A stretch of DNA of 64,000 nt from Theobroma cacao (lineage: Eukaryota > Streptophyta > Magnoliopsida > Malvales > Malvaceae). The translations under genes were made by a program, and so were the position numbers. The stretch lies in NCBI RefSeq assembly GCF_000208745.1, contig NC_030854.1, forward strand, positions 23,629,554 to 23,693,553, in the 5' to 3' direction. Under the pieces are notes generated by a model. It was not told the DNA's origin, ran no database searches, and saw only the letters and a list, made by a program, of their open reading frames with translations. This document shows, in pieces, positions 34,130 to 45,916 of the stretch (position 1 is its first letter; every line of letters begins with the position of its first letter).

Positions 34130-35140
34130 CTAATAAAACAATTCTTTTATTATTTTCCATTAAAAGTAGAGGTCTTTTGTGCTAAAGTGCGTTATGTGGT
34201 AAAAAGAAATTTAAGTTGACATGTAACGCCATTATTAACAATAAAGTCACAACACCCAAATTTATAGCAAAGTTTTGAAACAATTATCAACTGTTTGTAA
34301 ACAAATTTTATTAAAAGTGTAAGTATTAAATTTATTAAAATTGAAGAAAAAAATTAAAATTGATGTATTGAATAGTAGAGAGACCAAATTCAAATTTCGA
34401 CCTAATTGTATCATATGGTATAATTTCAATAAAGAAAATTCTTCAAGGTTTTTGTTTTTTGTTTGCTCGAATCTTTTTTGTAGATTTTCTTAAAAAATAT
34501 AATTACTTTAACTTAGAAAATAAAAAGTTATATTTCCTCTATATTTTTTATTCTAAACTCAATATATTTGAAATAATATTAGAAAAAAGTAATAATTTTA
34601 TACATCGTAAATTTCTTCAAGTTAAAAGTGTGAAATCTTCAATTAAAATGATTGAATAAAGCTACAACTAAACATCACGCATGACATCTTTTTATTGGCT
34701 AATAATTGGTAGGTCATCACTCTTGGTTAACAATGTAAGTAAAATTAATGTGCAATGCAGCATTCGATTTGAACTTTCAAGTTCCATATTGGATATATTT
34801 AAGTTCATGTATAAAAATATTTGCTATGATTCAAGTACCACTAATCAATGTAACTAATGTTTGAGTTGTAATTTGCTATGATTTAATTTTTGCAAAATTA
34901 AGAAAAAAAAATTTAATGCGTTTTAATTTAAATTTAACTTTTTTATTTAATGCTAAAAAGTAAAGATAATAATTAATATATAAAAAATTAATATTTTTGA
35001 GATATTAAAAAAGGACAAAAAATGAGTAATTATTATGTAGACTTTTAGGGCATCAACAAAAAAGGAAATTAAAAAGATATGGATAAATTTTTAAAAAGAT
35101 ATGGATAAATTTGAGTAACAACTGTGTTGTATTATGAAAG
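34130..35140. other. AT-rich non-coding stretch at the left edge of the gene island
   Basis: No repeat copy elsewhere in the window and no credible coding frame. The frame at 34459-34659 is a Phe/Lys/Asn-rich product of AT composition. At 34408-34430 'aattgtatcatatggtataat' resembles the near-palindrome at the heads of the LTR family ending GTGACA, possibly a remnant or coincidence. A ~24-bp direct repeat ('aaaaagatatggataaattt') is at 35070-35112. Confidence 0.5.
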
Positions 35141-35487
35141 TGAAGCCCCCCTTTTTGGCTTATGTTTTGTGTTTCTTATAACTGAAAGAGACAATTGGGA
35201 AAATGAAGAATTGCGGTCAAAAGGATAATTCTAACCTGGTGCCTTGGATCGGACTCCAAGCCTTGTTGTTGGTCCCAGATGGAGTCACCGATCTTTTTCC
35301 TTTGGGGTCGCAGCTACAAACTAGGATTGGGGAGCAAAGCAGAGGTGCAGAGGTTGAAATGAGACTTCATTGGACTCTAATAAGTGATTATATATATATT
35401 ATATGTTGCAGTATTTCGGGACCATCTCTAAAATACAGATGTAAAAGAAGCTCGGCCGGTCATGGCGGCCATGGCCCCTACCATTAA

Positions 35488-35493
35488 TTTATT
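35488..35493 (-). terminator. Possible polyadenylation signal for the ARGOS-like gene
   Basis: AATAAA on the minus strand about 350 bases after the stop codon at 35841. Position is plausible for a plant 3' UTR; plant signals are loose, so this is only a candidate. Confidence 0.35.
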
Positions 35494-35840
35494 CCTGTGG
35501 CCCAAAAGCCATGAAATCTGCAGCAACTCTTGCTTTACAACGAATCCCAAGCGGGGAAAAAGTGAGTACAATTTTCACACGCGGAATATAAATTATTAAT
35601 CTTTCTCATCTAAAGACTAAACAAGAAAGATAGAAAAGAATTCAACTTACAGATAGTACCCTTGAAGCAATTGCAATACATACAAAAAGACAGCCTTCAA
35701 TTCCATCTTTATCACAGTCCGGGTCGTACTGGTCTTTCCACCTTTGTCCTGAGATTCCTGATTTCCACCTTCGCAGATATCTAGCTCTATATAGTCCTTG
35801 AAGATCAGAAGAAATTTAATTAAGATTTTGGGGTCAAACT

Positions 35841-36026
35841 TCAAACTGCAGTGATGGTGATAGTGGGCGCCTGGGATGGGGTCAAGGCCAAGAAAAGGAG
35901 AAGAATCATTATCATAACCGGAACGAAAAGAAGCATCGACGGTGGAGGAGGCAGAGATGGCAGCAGCAGCGGCAGCACCAGCAGTGATACAGCTAAAGCC
36001 ATCATAACTATGATCCATGATCTCAT
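35841..36026 (-). CDS. ARGOS/OSR-type organ size related protein (61 residues)
   Basis: This is the one likely host gene. The product starts 'MRSWIIVMMALAVSLL' and contains two hydrophobic segments (about residues 5-23 and 31-49). Between them is a proline turn 'LPSLPPPPSMLL', followed by 'ALTPSQ'. That is the Organ Size Related domain of ARGOS, ARGOS-LIKE, OSR1 and OSR2, whose turn is usually LPPLPPPP. In Arabidopsis these are small endomembrane/ER proteins that promote organ growth, and ARGOS lowers ethylene sensitivity. The N-terminal extension of longer members is absent; the ATG used is the first in this frame after a (TA)n tract. No stop or shift. Two overlapping frames (35647-36018 minus and 35851-36150 plus) lack any such domain. 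I cannot say which paralogue it is. Confidence 0.85.
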   Translation of the reverse strand: MRSWIIVMMALAVSLLVLPLLLPSLPPPPSMLLFVPVMIMILLLFLALTPSQAPTITITAV

Positions 36027-36031
36027 ACTAG

Positions 36032-36035
<4 letters not shown>

Positions 36036-36068
<33 letters not shown>
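36036..36068. repeat. (TA)n microsatellite in the presumed 5' leader of the ARGOS-like gene
   Basis: About 16 uninterrupted TA units, ten bases upstream of the ATG. Likely length-polymorphic and able to alter leader folding. Confidence 0.9.
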
Positions 36069-36071
<3 letters not shown>

Positions 36072-36138
36072 GCTAGCTATCCGCCAGTCAATGACACCAA
36101 ATTTCCAATCAAACCCCGGCCAGCTGCTGATTCAGATG

Positions 36139-36174
36139 TCAGACTCCTGAGGAGGCGCTCTCATCTTCCTCCAT
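36139..36174 (-). CDS. Possible upstream ORF of the ARGOS-like gene
   Basis: In the presumed leader, an ATG at 36174-36172 opens an 11-codon frame 'MEEDESASSGV' ending in TGA at 36141-36139. That is 112 bases upstream of the main ATG. If transcription starts near 36185, ribosomes would meet it first. Whether it is translated is inference. Confidence 0.35.
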   Translation of the reverse strand: MEEDESASSGV

Positions 36175-36210
36175 AGCTGATTCTTCGGATTAGGAGAAGT
36201 CTGGTGAGTA

Positions 36211-36218
36211 ATTTATAC
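36211..36218 (-). promoter_or_regulatory. Candidate TATA box for the ARGOS-like gene
   Basis: The minus strand reads TGTATAAAT, about 190 bases upstream of the start codon. It is the only good TATA match close upstream outside the (TA)n tract. Confidence 0.4.
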
Positions 36219-36229
36219 AAGGAAATACA

Positions 36230-37097
36230 GCCAGTAATTGATTTTATGGTGTTTTAAGAATTGGAAATTAAGTGTATTTATTATTATTCACTGCTGATGA
36301 CGTGGTAAGCGTTACTGCCCATAGTCGTTACCACTCGGCATGTCCCACTCAGTTTTTGTGTCCCAGTTCAACTAACTGAGAAATTTGACACTGTACCCTT
36401 TACATGTTGGCATTTTCTTAGGTGTAAAATAACAAGAAAAGTTCAGCATTTACTGTGGAAGAATTTAAAAACGAACTCCCTGTTTACGCAATCAATCCTT
36501 TTTTTTTTTAGTGAGGTCAATAAATTAATATAATAATAATAGTGTCTGGTTTTTGGTCTTCACTAGTGTCTTCACTAATTCTTTTGAGAAAAAAAGCCAA
36601 ATATGTAATCACTACTTTTGATAAATTATATAGTGTCTTCTAAATTTTTTATATTATACATTAATCCTCAAATTCCTTTTTTAGTAGATCAATTTAAAAT
36701 ATTCCTTAAATTAATAGATATAGCCCAAGAGAATTTTAAATTTCGAAGAGATCAATTTTCAATTTACGCTACCCAATAGATACTATATAAAGGAATTTTA
36801 AAGTATAGTTGGGTCACTCGACCACATTAAGCACGCTATAGCTGTGCCCTATATGTTTACCTGGATAAATTTCAGCACTTATCAACTTTATTTCAAGCCC
36901 TAACAGATTTTAAAATTTACAATCCCAACATTAATAGATCTTAAAATTATTTTTTAAAATTAATTAATCGAATCATTCTTTATAGGGTGTGTGTGTCACT
37001 CAAGCAATTTGCTTATAATTGATGCATGGTCTTTGTATTCAAAAAGGTAGGGTTCAAGTCCTCAATTTTCCCAAATCGAATTATATTTACCAAGTAT
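36230..37097. other. Promoter side of the gene island; otherwise nothing recognised
   Basis: No repeat family shared with the rest of the window and no coding frame. Includes 'gaattttaaa' and 'ttaatagat' direct repeats. A copia LTR begins at 37098. Confidence 0.5.
36298..36305 (+). promoter_or_regulatory. ACGT-core bZIP-type site (TGACGTGG)
   Basis: TGACGTGG has an ACGT core as bound by plant bZIP factors (as-1/ABRE-like). It lies about 80-90 bases upstream of the candidate TATA box. Binding is untested. Confidence 0.35.
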
Positions 37098-37277
37098 TAT
37101 TAGATAGCAGTTAATTTAAGTTTTACTTATAGTTACAATCTTTTACCATGAGTTAGCATTTATTGTCTTCATTAGCTCTTTACTTCTTTAGTTTTATTAA
37201 CTATAAATAGGATACTATACTTCATTTTTCTAGATTGAGAGAAATACAAATTCGAGAATATATATATATATATTTTA
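37098..37277 (+). repeat. 5' LTR (most of it) of the plus-strand copia element
   Basis: Starts TATTAGATAGCAG (probably altered TGTTAGATA) and runs to a TA tract at 37258-37277, where a solo LTR is inserted. The last part, about 15 bases, lies at 38926-38940. TATA region 'ctataaatagga' near 37201. The 3' partner is 57764-57998. Confidence 0.75.
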
Positions 37278-38920
37278 TGTTAGTTTTAAAATTAATTCTT
37301 GGTTTTGAAATGCCAAAATTGAATGACTAAATATATTTTGAAACTAAGTTAAAGTGTTTCTGAACTTGAAGAACAGTTCTCAAAGAAGATTGAAGTTGAT
37401 TGTACAAATAAAAATCTTTTAAACTCTTAAAATCTCAAGTTCCAGCATAAAGAATCAACCTTTTGATAGTGAAGTATCAATTTTAAGCCAAATAGAAAGC
37501 AAAATTTCCTTTCTATAACAGATAAAATCAACACCTTAAGAAGAAAAGGTCGATCCCAGAGTAGACAGACAGCTACTGGAAGATCAAGAATCGACACTAA
37601 AAGGAGCAAGTGTCAATCCTAAAGAGTTTGAAAGCAGATAGAAGCATACTCTAATCAAGAAGATTAATTCCTATTAAAGCACAAATTGATCCTAGGAAGA
37701 ACACAACCTAAAAAGACAAGTTTGGAGGACTTGAATCAACACCTTAAAATATCTAGTGTCGATCCATGAAAGTCTGAAGGTTGGGATCAACCCTTCAAGC
37801 AACAAGTGTTAATCCTAGAAGAAACTCAGGCAAGAAAAAAGCCATGTCAGATGAGGATAAGAATGGAGCCTCTAAAAATGAATTTTAAATTCAAATTTGG
37901 TGTTTAGTGGATAAGTAGAATCAACACCTCAGAATATAAAGCTTGATTATCAGAAAAACAAAAAGGTGCTACCTTTGAGATGAGACAAGTAAAATCAACA
38001 CTTCAAGTTACGAAGGTCGATTCTCAAAAGAGAGAAAGGTGCTACCCTTGAGACGAGATAAGGAGAAACGGCACCTCAAGCTACAAAAGTTGATTCCACC
38101 AAGATTCAGATTGAAGTCAGTGTCGATTCATAGTTATAAAGAATCGATCCCTGAAGTTTAGATGACAAAATCCAGCAAGCCCTACTGTTCAGAATTTTGA
38201 TCCTGTCTTACCAAAGTAGCAAAAATCACGTGGCATTATAAATATCCTTATAGAGGACATCATTTGAAAAGAGAGAAGAAAAAAAGAGAAAGTAAGAGGA
38301 AAAGAAAGCAAGAAAAGAAAGAGAAGAAAAACCTTCCAAGAAATTAGAAAAAGATGAACAAGTTAGAAAATCCCTTCCTTCACTTACTACTGCAAATACT
38401 TTGAAAAGAGAATGCTTTTTATAGCTTCCATACTCTGATAAATCATTATTCTCTTGTACTTAAGTTAGCTTATCAGCCTTGTGAGGTAAAAAGCTTTGTA
38501 ATTTTTTAAAGAATTCATTATAGTTGGTTATACCTCTAGAGAAAAGGTAGATTAACAATTATACCTCCATAGAAAAGGTAGTTAAAGGTTATACCTCCTA
38601 CAAAAGGTAGTGTGTGAAAGGTTGTGCCTGAACTTGATTTAAAAGGCAATGGTTAGTAGATTTAAAACTCCTTAATTTTCAAGGGAGAAGATGTAGGCTT
38701 GAAGGGTTGAACCTCTATAAAATTTAGCTATCTTGTCATTGTTTCTTCTTCCTTTTTACAAATTTATATTAAGCTTCATACTTTGTTTTCCAAAACTCTC
38801 CTTAGATTCTTTTTAAACTTCAAAAGCTAAATTTTTTTCATAGGATTTTTGCAAGAAAATTTTCAACAACCTATGCAACCCCCTCTTAGTTGCAGCTCAC
38901 TTTAAGTTATTTATTTAACA
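37278..38920 (+). mobile_element. Solo LTR of the SIRE-like family, flanks TTTTA/TTTTG
   Basis: 1643 bp, TGTTAGTTTTAAAATT to TTATTTAACA, close to 6854-8682 over its length. The flanking five bases (37273-37277 and 38921-38925) agree at 4 of 5. Contains 'ggcattataaatatcctta' (TATA region near 38230) and the 'accttttctc/ggttatacctc' array at 38525-38650. The frame at 37427-37609 is not a gene. Confidence 0.85.
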
Positions 38921-39149
38921 TTTTGTTTTCCTCAACTTCTGTTATGGAATTAGAGTCACGTTAAGGATTTAGGTGTGATTCATCTTCGAGATTCACCTTC
39001 TCTTGAAGGTTAATTCTCTTGCTTTATTTTTAGATTAAATGTTTTGTCGCATCTTGTTTCTTTCTTGTGTTCTTGAAAATGTGATTAGCAAGTTTGATGA
39101 CAAATTCTTTGGAAACTCGATCTACAATCTCATTGAATGAATATCCTTA

Positions 39150-40130
39150 GTCACTGTACTATATTCATCACAATGACCATCCTAGTTCATTTATGATCAG
39201 TACTAAGTTGACTACTAGTAATTACATAGCTTTGAGTAGCTCATTTTTACTATCATTGTCCACAAAAGACAAATTAGGGTTTCTTGATGGAACAATTAAG
39301 AAGCCAGCACCAACAGATCCAATGTATGGATCTTGAATTCGTTGCAACAATTTAATTGTGCCTTGGATTCTTGAATCAATTTCGCCTCCAATTGCTTCAA
39401 CTGTTTTCTATATGGAGTCTGCATCTGAAATTTGGGAAACTTTAAAGCAAAATTTCTCCCAACCAGATGATACATGTGTGTGTAACGTTCACTGTAATTT
39501 AGGCAATGTTACATAAGGAACTAGACTAGTAGATTCGTATTTCATAGAGCTGAAAGGAATATGGGAGGAGCTTTGGAATAATAGGCCATTAACACATAGT
39601 GAATGTGGAAAATGTAACAGTAATTACTTTAAGAAATACTCAAATCAATACCAAAAGGATATGGAGTTGCAAATTTTAATTAGACTTGGTGATTCATTCT
39701 CTACACTAAGGTCGTAGGTTTTACTCATGGATTTGTTTCCTTCTCTTGATAAAGCATATAGTTTGGTGTTGAGGCAAGAAACGTAGAGGAACTTAGGCTT
39801 TTCAATCACATCTTGTAATGGAATCTGCTACCATGGCTGTAACTCTTAATGCAAAGAAAAAAAATAGGTATGATCTAGTTTGTACTCAATATGGAAATAT
39901 GACATGTGAAAGAAAAGTGCTACAAGCTCATTGGATTTCTTAAGGACTTTAAATTCACCAAAGGAAAAGAGAGTTCAAAGAAGAATAATTCCTTTGTGAA
40001 TAGTGTTACTACTATTGCCAATACATTAGCTAATAGTTCAACACTTTCTGCTTATAATGAAGAGGGAATTGGAGTTGGTTCTATGTACCAAATGTCACTC
40101 ATAAAGTAGCGAATGCACAAGCTAAAGTCA
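39150..40130 (+). pseudogene. copia gag with CCHC knuckle (Retrotran_gag_3-like)
   Basis: 'YIHHNDHP' and 'TSNYIAL' lead into 'KDKLGFLDGTIKKPAPTDP', 'ESASEIWETLKQNFSQ' and 'ELKGIWEELWNNR', all typical of this gag type. The zinc-knuckle region ends 'KEKCYKLIGFLKDFKF' (39900-39950), in the 67-codon frame starting 39906. Stops and shifts occur throughout. Confidence 0.85.
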
Positions 40131-40249
40131 GAAATCACTGAGAATGGATTGAACACTGATGGTGATAAAAACATTTCTTTAAACACTTAGTAGGTAGCAT
40201 TTTCTTGTAAACTCAACTTTAGTAGTTATAATTTCTGACCACTCTTCGT

Positions 40250-40928
40250 AATCATCTTGTGAAGGTTAAACATGCACATAACATCATGATAAAACGACAT
40301 TCTTGCATCATAAACAATGGTGCAACATACCATTTTGCATGTTCTTTAAAATTTTTCAATTCTGTTAGACTAGTTACTAATTGCTTTGTAAAGTTGCTAA
40401 ATAATGCTAAGGTTGTTGTAACACATATAGTAACTATCAAGTTAACCTCTTTTTTGACCCTTCAAAATGTTCTAAGTTTGCCTACATTTAAATTCAACTT
40501 TGTCTATGTCACTAAATGCACTAAAACAAAAATAATTTCTTTGTTATCTTTTTACTAATTCTCGTTGTGTCATTCAAGACCTTGCCTCATGGAGAAGGAC
40601 TGGGTTTTCTAAGGTCTTTAGTAAGCTTATACTTCATGCAAAAGAATCAAGATGATCAATATCTTTCCAAGCTAATTTTTAATAATCTTGTTCCAAAGTT
40701 TTTTGATATCTTTGTCAGTCCTTGTAAACTAGTGAATTTTGGAATTTCTATTAATGTTTGTGAACTAGTAAATCCTTTTTTGACTTGTGGCATTTTAGGC
40801 TAGTCCACATTCCTTTGAATAGAATAAAAGAAATTCATAAACATTTTTCTAAGGTCCATTGTAATGATCACTTACTTTGTGAAATTTACCCTTTTGCTAA
40901 ACAAAAGAAGCTTATTTTTCCTATTCAT
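40250..40928 (+). pseudogene. copia protease and GAG-pre-integrase segment
   Basis: The frame 40259-40558 holds 'CIINNGATYHFACSLKFF', the protease site with DSGAT changed to NNGAT, so the catalytic aspartate is lost. It continues 'ILTLQNVL' and 'FNFVYVTKC'. Then 'IPLNRIKEIH'-like and 'CEIYPFAKQKKL' blocks (about 40815-40915) mark the pre-integrase zinc region. It ends at the insertion of the next element (TSD TGTTT/TGTTC). Confidence 0.8.
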
Positions 40929-40932
40929 GTTT

Positions 40933-43900
40933 TCTTAGATGAAATAAGCTTGTTAGTGTAGAAATCTCAAGGGGAAATATATCAAGAGGGGGGTGAATTG
41001 GTATTTAAAAATTCTTTTGAAAATCCAAGTATAAATATCAAAACTTTTTCAACCAAAAATATTTTCTAATATCAAAATTGAGTTTTTAACAATAAATTAT
41101 TAAGCATAAAAATAATATACCAAAGAAAATGCTTTCCTAAGTTGAATGCTAGCTATAAATAACAAAGTGAAAATATTTTCCTAAGTGTAAAACAATTAAT
41201 CAATATAAAACTATTTTCCTATGTCAAATGTAAGAAATAAATAATAATACAAAAAATTAAAGAAAGACATAAAGATTTTATAGTGGTTCAGCTTTTTTTA
41301 TGCCTACATCCATTCCCTTGGCAACCAAGGAATTTCCAATCCAATAAAAGGATTCTTACTTTTTAACGAGATCAAACGATAACTCTTACATCCACTTTTT
41401 CAAGAGATCAAGTGATAACCTTTACATAATCCAAAAAAAGATTCTTACTTTTTAACGGGATCAAGTAATAATCCTTACAATGGCTTTTTCATAGGATTAA
41501 GCGATAACCTTTACAATAATGGTTTTGCAAAAGCTCAACAACAAACTGACAAATAGCTTTTCAAGGTTAAGCTAGAACCTTTACAAAATGAGCACAAGGT
41601 ATAGCAAGAATGCCTCTACAAAGGTTGGATGTTAAAGATTTTATCTTGGGTGTAGTGAGAGAAGAAATATTAGCTCAAAAGAAGCAAATATTCAACTTTG
41701 TAAGCTTAGTGGAAGGCTCAAACGATGCTAGAGAGTGAGGATAAGCTTTTAGAGGTCTCTTTAGGGTTTGAAGCTTTGTTTCATGTCTTTTCTTGCTTCC
41801 TAATGGCTCAAATACAACTATTTATAGGTAAGGTGAAGTTTAGAGTCATTAGACACAAGTTTGACTCAAATCTAACAATTGCTGAAGCTTGAGGGTTGAC
41901 TACAACACTCTTAGGGTTGACCATGTTTTTCAAATTTCTCAAATTAGGGCTACATAGTCAAGTATAACCTTCCTCTATTTGAACCATTTCCCAAGAGCGT
42001 GTTTTTTTTTTTTTTGCAAATTTGAGCTACTATAGTCGACTATGTTTATGTAAAGTCAACTATTTCATGCTTTTGACTTATCAAGGTCAAATACTTGAGC
42101 CAAGGTCGACTATGTTTATTTAAAACTTCATTTTCTTGAGCTTTCTGGAACAGGGTCAACTATGGACACTTTAGGGTCAACTATGGGTTTATATTCTTCA
42201 AGTTTTTCACTTTTTCTACCTTTGGATTGACTTGAGCTTCTTTCTGATCAGCTCTTGACTTGGTCTTGAGGTTTCCTTAACTTTTTGGCACTTTTCTTCA
42301 ACTATTTCTTCCTTGCATTATTCCTACATTCAAATGACATTTCAAGGCATGTTTGCTCTTACTTTTTAGCTAAATATGCTTTGTTTGAAAGCTTATAAGA
42401 TGTTTCCAATGATGCATAACTTTTCAAAAAAATATGTAACCTTAGAGGATTCAAATTGCATTTAAGACAATTTCAAATGCTTGACATTAAGTTAAAGATA
42501 ACAAGTGATGTTTTTTAAATCGAAACATGATGTAACTCTAGGCCAACAAAGCTTAAAGTAAAGAACCAAGAGAGGGGTGAATTGGTTACCAAATAAAGAT
42601 TCCCCTTTTTTGTTTCAAATTTAATGCGAAAGCTTAAGAGTAAGGCAATAAAAATAGAATATGTAATAAACAAATAAAGTGCAAAAAATAAAAAGGCTCA
42701 GCCATGATTTTATAGAGTTTTAGCCTTCAGTGCCTACATCTTCTCTCTTGATAAGACAAGGAGTTTAAATCCATTCTGAGCTAGCTTTCAAGGAGCTGAC
42801 ATAAACTTTACACAAACACTATTTTTTTGAGAGGTGCAAGCATAACCTCTAAACTGCTTTTAAGAAGAGCAAGCATAACCTCACTACTTTTTGGTTGGAG
42901 GTAAAACCAGTACTACCTTTTCAAGAAGAGGAATAACAATTACTACCTTTTGCTTGGAGGTATAATTAGAAACAACAGTCGATTACAAGATTTTAGCATT
43001 CGACCTCTAATAAGGTTGGTGACTTATTTAAGTGCACAAAGATGAAACATTCTGAGTTATATGAACTAATGAACGGATATCTCTACTTAGAAAGTTTTAG
43101 AGGTGAGGAAAAGAATGATCTTTCTAAATTTTTTTCTCACTCTTTATCTAAAGAAAGCATCTTAGAGCTTTTCTCTAATTTTAGCACCTTTCTCTAAAAT
43201 AGGGATTTTTCTCTTCTTTTTTACTTTTATTCTCTCTCTTTTTGGTGTCCTTCTTTAGGGTATTTATATGCCTTGATGGAACTTACCGTTGGGGTAAATT
43301 TGGATCAAATTCTAAATATGTAAGCTAGCTGGATTTTTTAATCATATTTGAAGAATTGATTGTTTCATTTTTAGTGTTGATTCTTTCTTCAGTTTAGAGC
43401 TAGAAAGAATCGGTGCTTTATCATTGAAGTGTTGATTCTTCATTTCATCCCCAAAGGTCATACTTTTTATTTCATAAATATTGATTCTTCTTTCCTAAGG
43501 TGTCAATTTTTTCTTGTAATCTGGCACCAATTCGAATTTTAAATTTAAACTTTGCTTCTCTAATCTTATCCATAAGTCTTTTCTTTTTCTTAACGTCCAA
43601 GTTTCTTGAATTTTGTCCTTAGTGCTCTAGGAATCGATTCTCATTTTCTAGAAGTCGATTATTTGATCTTCAAAATCTACATGTTGACTTCTTGGTTTTA
43701 TCCATATGTCCTATCTCTTTCTTGATCTTCTAAGTTTTTAAATTTTGTCTTTAGTGCTTCAGGAACATATTTTTCTCCTCCAGAAGTTGGTTCTTTGATC
43801 TCCAAAATTAGCATGTTGACTTCTTGGCTTGGAGCTGACTTTTCCTTTAATAGAGATTTCTTCATCGTGCTTAAACTTCTTTGTCAACCTTCTATAACTT

Positions 43901-44144
43901 TGGAATAATTCTTCTTGTATAGAATAAGAAATTTTGCTTTCTGTTTGATTTGAATCAATTCTTCATTCTTTAAAGGTCAATTCTTAAGGCTGGCAGCTTA
44001 AGTTTGAAATAAAACACTTTTCTTTACAAAATCAACTTCAAAACTCTTGAGGATTTTCTTCAAGTATAAAAACATTTTCTAGCATTTACATAGCATATTT
44101 GGCTTAATCAAATTTGTCATTTCAAAACCGTGGTAAAGTTAACA
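40933..44144 (-). repeat. 3' LTR of the pol-less SIRE-like element, itself interrupted
   Basis: Plus-strand ends TCTTAGATGAAATAAGC (altered TGTTAG) and GTAAAGTTAACA. A solo LTR (40951-42548) plus its 5-bp duplication lies near one end; without it the LTR is about 1.61 kb, versus 1.84 kb for 48588-50431. Shared content includes 'gaatcgattc' motifs and the array of 'aagcataacctc' units. Confidence 0.85.
40946..42553 (+). mobile_element. Solo copia LTR with TSD AAGCT
   Basis: The LTR is 40951-42548 (1598 bp), TGTTAGTGTAGAAATC to TAGGCCAACA, flanked by AAGCT at 40946-40950 and 42549-42553. It begins 'aggggggtgaattgg' within 35 bases, has 'ggttcagc...tgcctacatccattcccttgg' blocks, 'ttacaatggctttttcatagg' style repeats (41380-41590) and several 'gtcgactat' motifs (42030-42190). 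It is a different family from its host LTR. Orientation is assigned by analogy only. No coding. Confidence 0.88.
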
Positions 44145-44157
44145 ATCCCCCTTTTTT
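44145..44157 (-). other. Polypurine tract of the pol-less SIRE-like element
   Basis: Minus strand CAAAAAAGGGGGAT immediately before the 3' LTR. It is well preserved. Confidence 0.75.
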
Positions 44158-44591
44158 GATATGACAAAATTAAGAGCTAAATTTGCTCATTGAAGAACTG
44201 CCCTTGAATTTGTGCTTACCTTAAAGGATTTTCCAAAAAAATTTTAAAAACACTTTTCAATAAAAATCTAGCCATCCATGAAGTGAAAGTGAAAGCTTGC
44301 AAATTTTCTTCAATATTTCTCCTCTTTTTTGTTATATCAAAAAGGAATAAAAATAGAGTGTGAGAATTTAAAGTGCTTAAAGACAACAAAGCATTATTAG
44401 CACAAATATATACATAAAAACAAAGAACTTAGAATATAAAACTAATAAGCATGGAAAAATATATCTGGATAAGTAAGACAAGTAATTTAACAATTGAATA
44501 TGTATATATAAGCAATAACATTGTTCATAATACAAACAAAAAATGTTTGTTGGCAATCACAATGTATGCAAATGAAGTGCAAATGAAGTGA

Positions 44592-45916
44592 TTAAAGCTT
44601 GGAGGATTTTGTAGGATCAACATCAAGATCATGGATGGTTACAAAAGAAGTGTTTCCTATTTTGTCATTAAGTTTTTCCTAGTTGTGTGCAAAAGTCCTT
44701 TATCGATCTACTAATTCTTTCATTGCCTTTTGAAGAATTTTAATAGTAGCTTTCATATTCTCAATTGAATGATAAGAATGATCAAACATATTTTGTTGTT
44801 AAGAACCAATTTTAGCAATTGCATTGTCAATTTTCTCATCAATCTTCTTGAGAATTTCCTCTAACATTCTTCCTTGATTATCAATTCTAAAGCTGAAGCA
44901 TTGATAAGCCCCTTGACCCATACACAAAGTACAAGTTGTTGAGTTGATCTCTTATCAGTTTGGGGAGTGGTAGTTGGAAGAGATGAATCAGCCGTAGTCT
45001 ATGCTAAAGGAATTTCAGGCACTGGTTGCTCAACTTGTACCATGTCTTGTGCTCCATCCTTCTTTATCCAATCATTTGCTTTAGCATTGTACTCATAACC
45101 CATTCTTGCAAGAATATTCTTGTCTAGAAATTTGGTCTTATTCTGCATCTTAAGTTTGTCAGTATTGGTGTCAATTTTCAACTTATCAATTAGTTGTGAA
45201 ATTGCCATTCCCTAAACTAGGTTGTTCCTTGCCTTTCGAGCTAAATACCTGAAATCTCTAAAGATGAATTGAGCAAGATCAATTGGTTTTTTTTTCTTTT
45301 TATGTGATGCATAAACCACATTTCTTCAATTGTGACCACTGCATGTTTAGTCCCAAATGGTCTAATGTTGTGGTTAACAATGAGATGCAGTATTCTATCG
45401 TGAATGTTTAGCCTTGATGCACTGTTTGGAAATTTAACAATTGTAATTGACCCAATCAAAAACTCAGCATTCAACTCATATTCTAAGATAGCATTTTCCT
45501 CTGCAATATATGTAATTGCATTTCTTGGACGTTTTAGTTTCAATGCTTTTTGAAATAATGAAGAAGTAATAACAAAATCAACTCTAGCAAGCATAGTGAA
45601 GAATGAATCATTATGCTAAACCTCATCTTGATCACCTTCACCTTCATAAATTCATTTAAATTTTCAATGAAAGAACATACCAATCCATCTCTCTTAGATT
45701 TTCAATGTAAGAACATTTAAATTAGTTTTCAAACCAATCTAAATCAATGATTCTTCCATGAAATACCTTACTAGTAGCATATTCCTCATGAAAAATCTTT
45801 CTTTCTTCTCTTGGAGGGAAGTGAATGATGAGAGGATCTTCTCTCGGACTTTTTTGTTTCTTAGCTAAAGTTGTAGGAGATCTGCCTTTTTCTTCTCTTG
45901 ATCTCTTTGGTGCCAT
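44592..45916 (-). pseudogene. Extra 3' ORF (putative plant transposon protein type) of the pol-less element
   Basis: An ATG at 45916 starts a basic N-terminus 'MAPKRSREEKGRSP', then 'VFHGRIIDLDWFEN' and a stop. Farther on (45241-45594) are 'RVDFVITSS', 'SASRLNIHDRILHLIVNHNI' and 'VVTIEEMWFMHHI'. The segment 44999-45208 has 'MAISQLIDKL' and 'ILARMGYEYNAKAND'. A heptad-like C-terminus ('EKIDNAI', 'NMKATIKILQKAMKEL') ends at TAA 44594-44592. The order resembles the domain annotated as putative plant transposon protein found in some plant repeats. Function unknown. Three or more breaks. Confidence 0.6.

Noticed and set aside
10463..34134. Target-site duplication for the gypsy element (CTTGT vs CTAAT)
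   Set aside because: Only 3 of 5 positions match, no better than chance.
34459..34659. 66-codon frame in AT-rich DNA
   Set aside because: Phe/Lys/Asn/Ile composition follows base composition; no initiation context or homology.
35203..35487. 94-codon plus-strand frame at the edge of the gene island
   Set aside because: No recognisable domain, and it lies downstream of the ARGOS-like gene on the other strand, probably within or past its 3' UTR. It is in non-repetitive DNA, so a transcript could rescue it, but the sequence alone does not support a gene.
35647..36018. 123-codon minus-strand frame overlapping the ARGOS-like ORF
   Set aside because: Runs of Ala and Ser arise from reading the Leu/Pro-rich OSR domain in another phase. 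The 61-residue frame carries the family signature.
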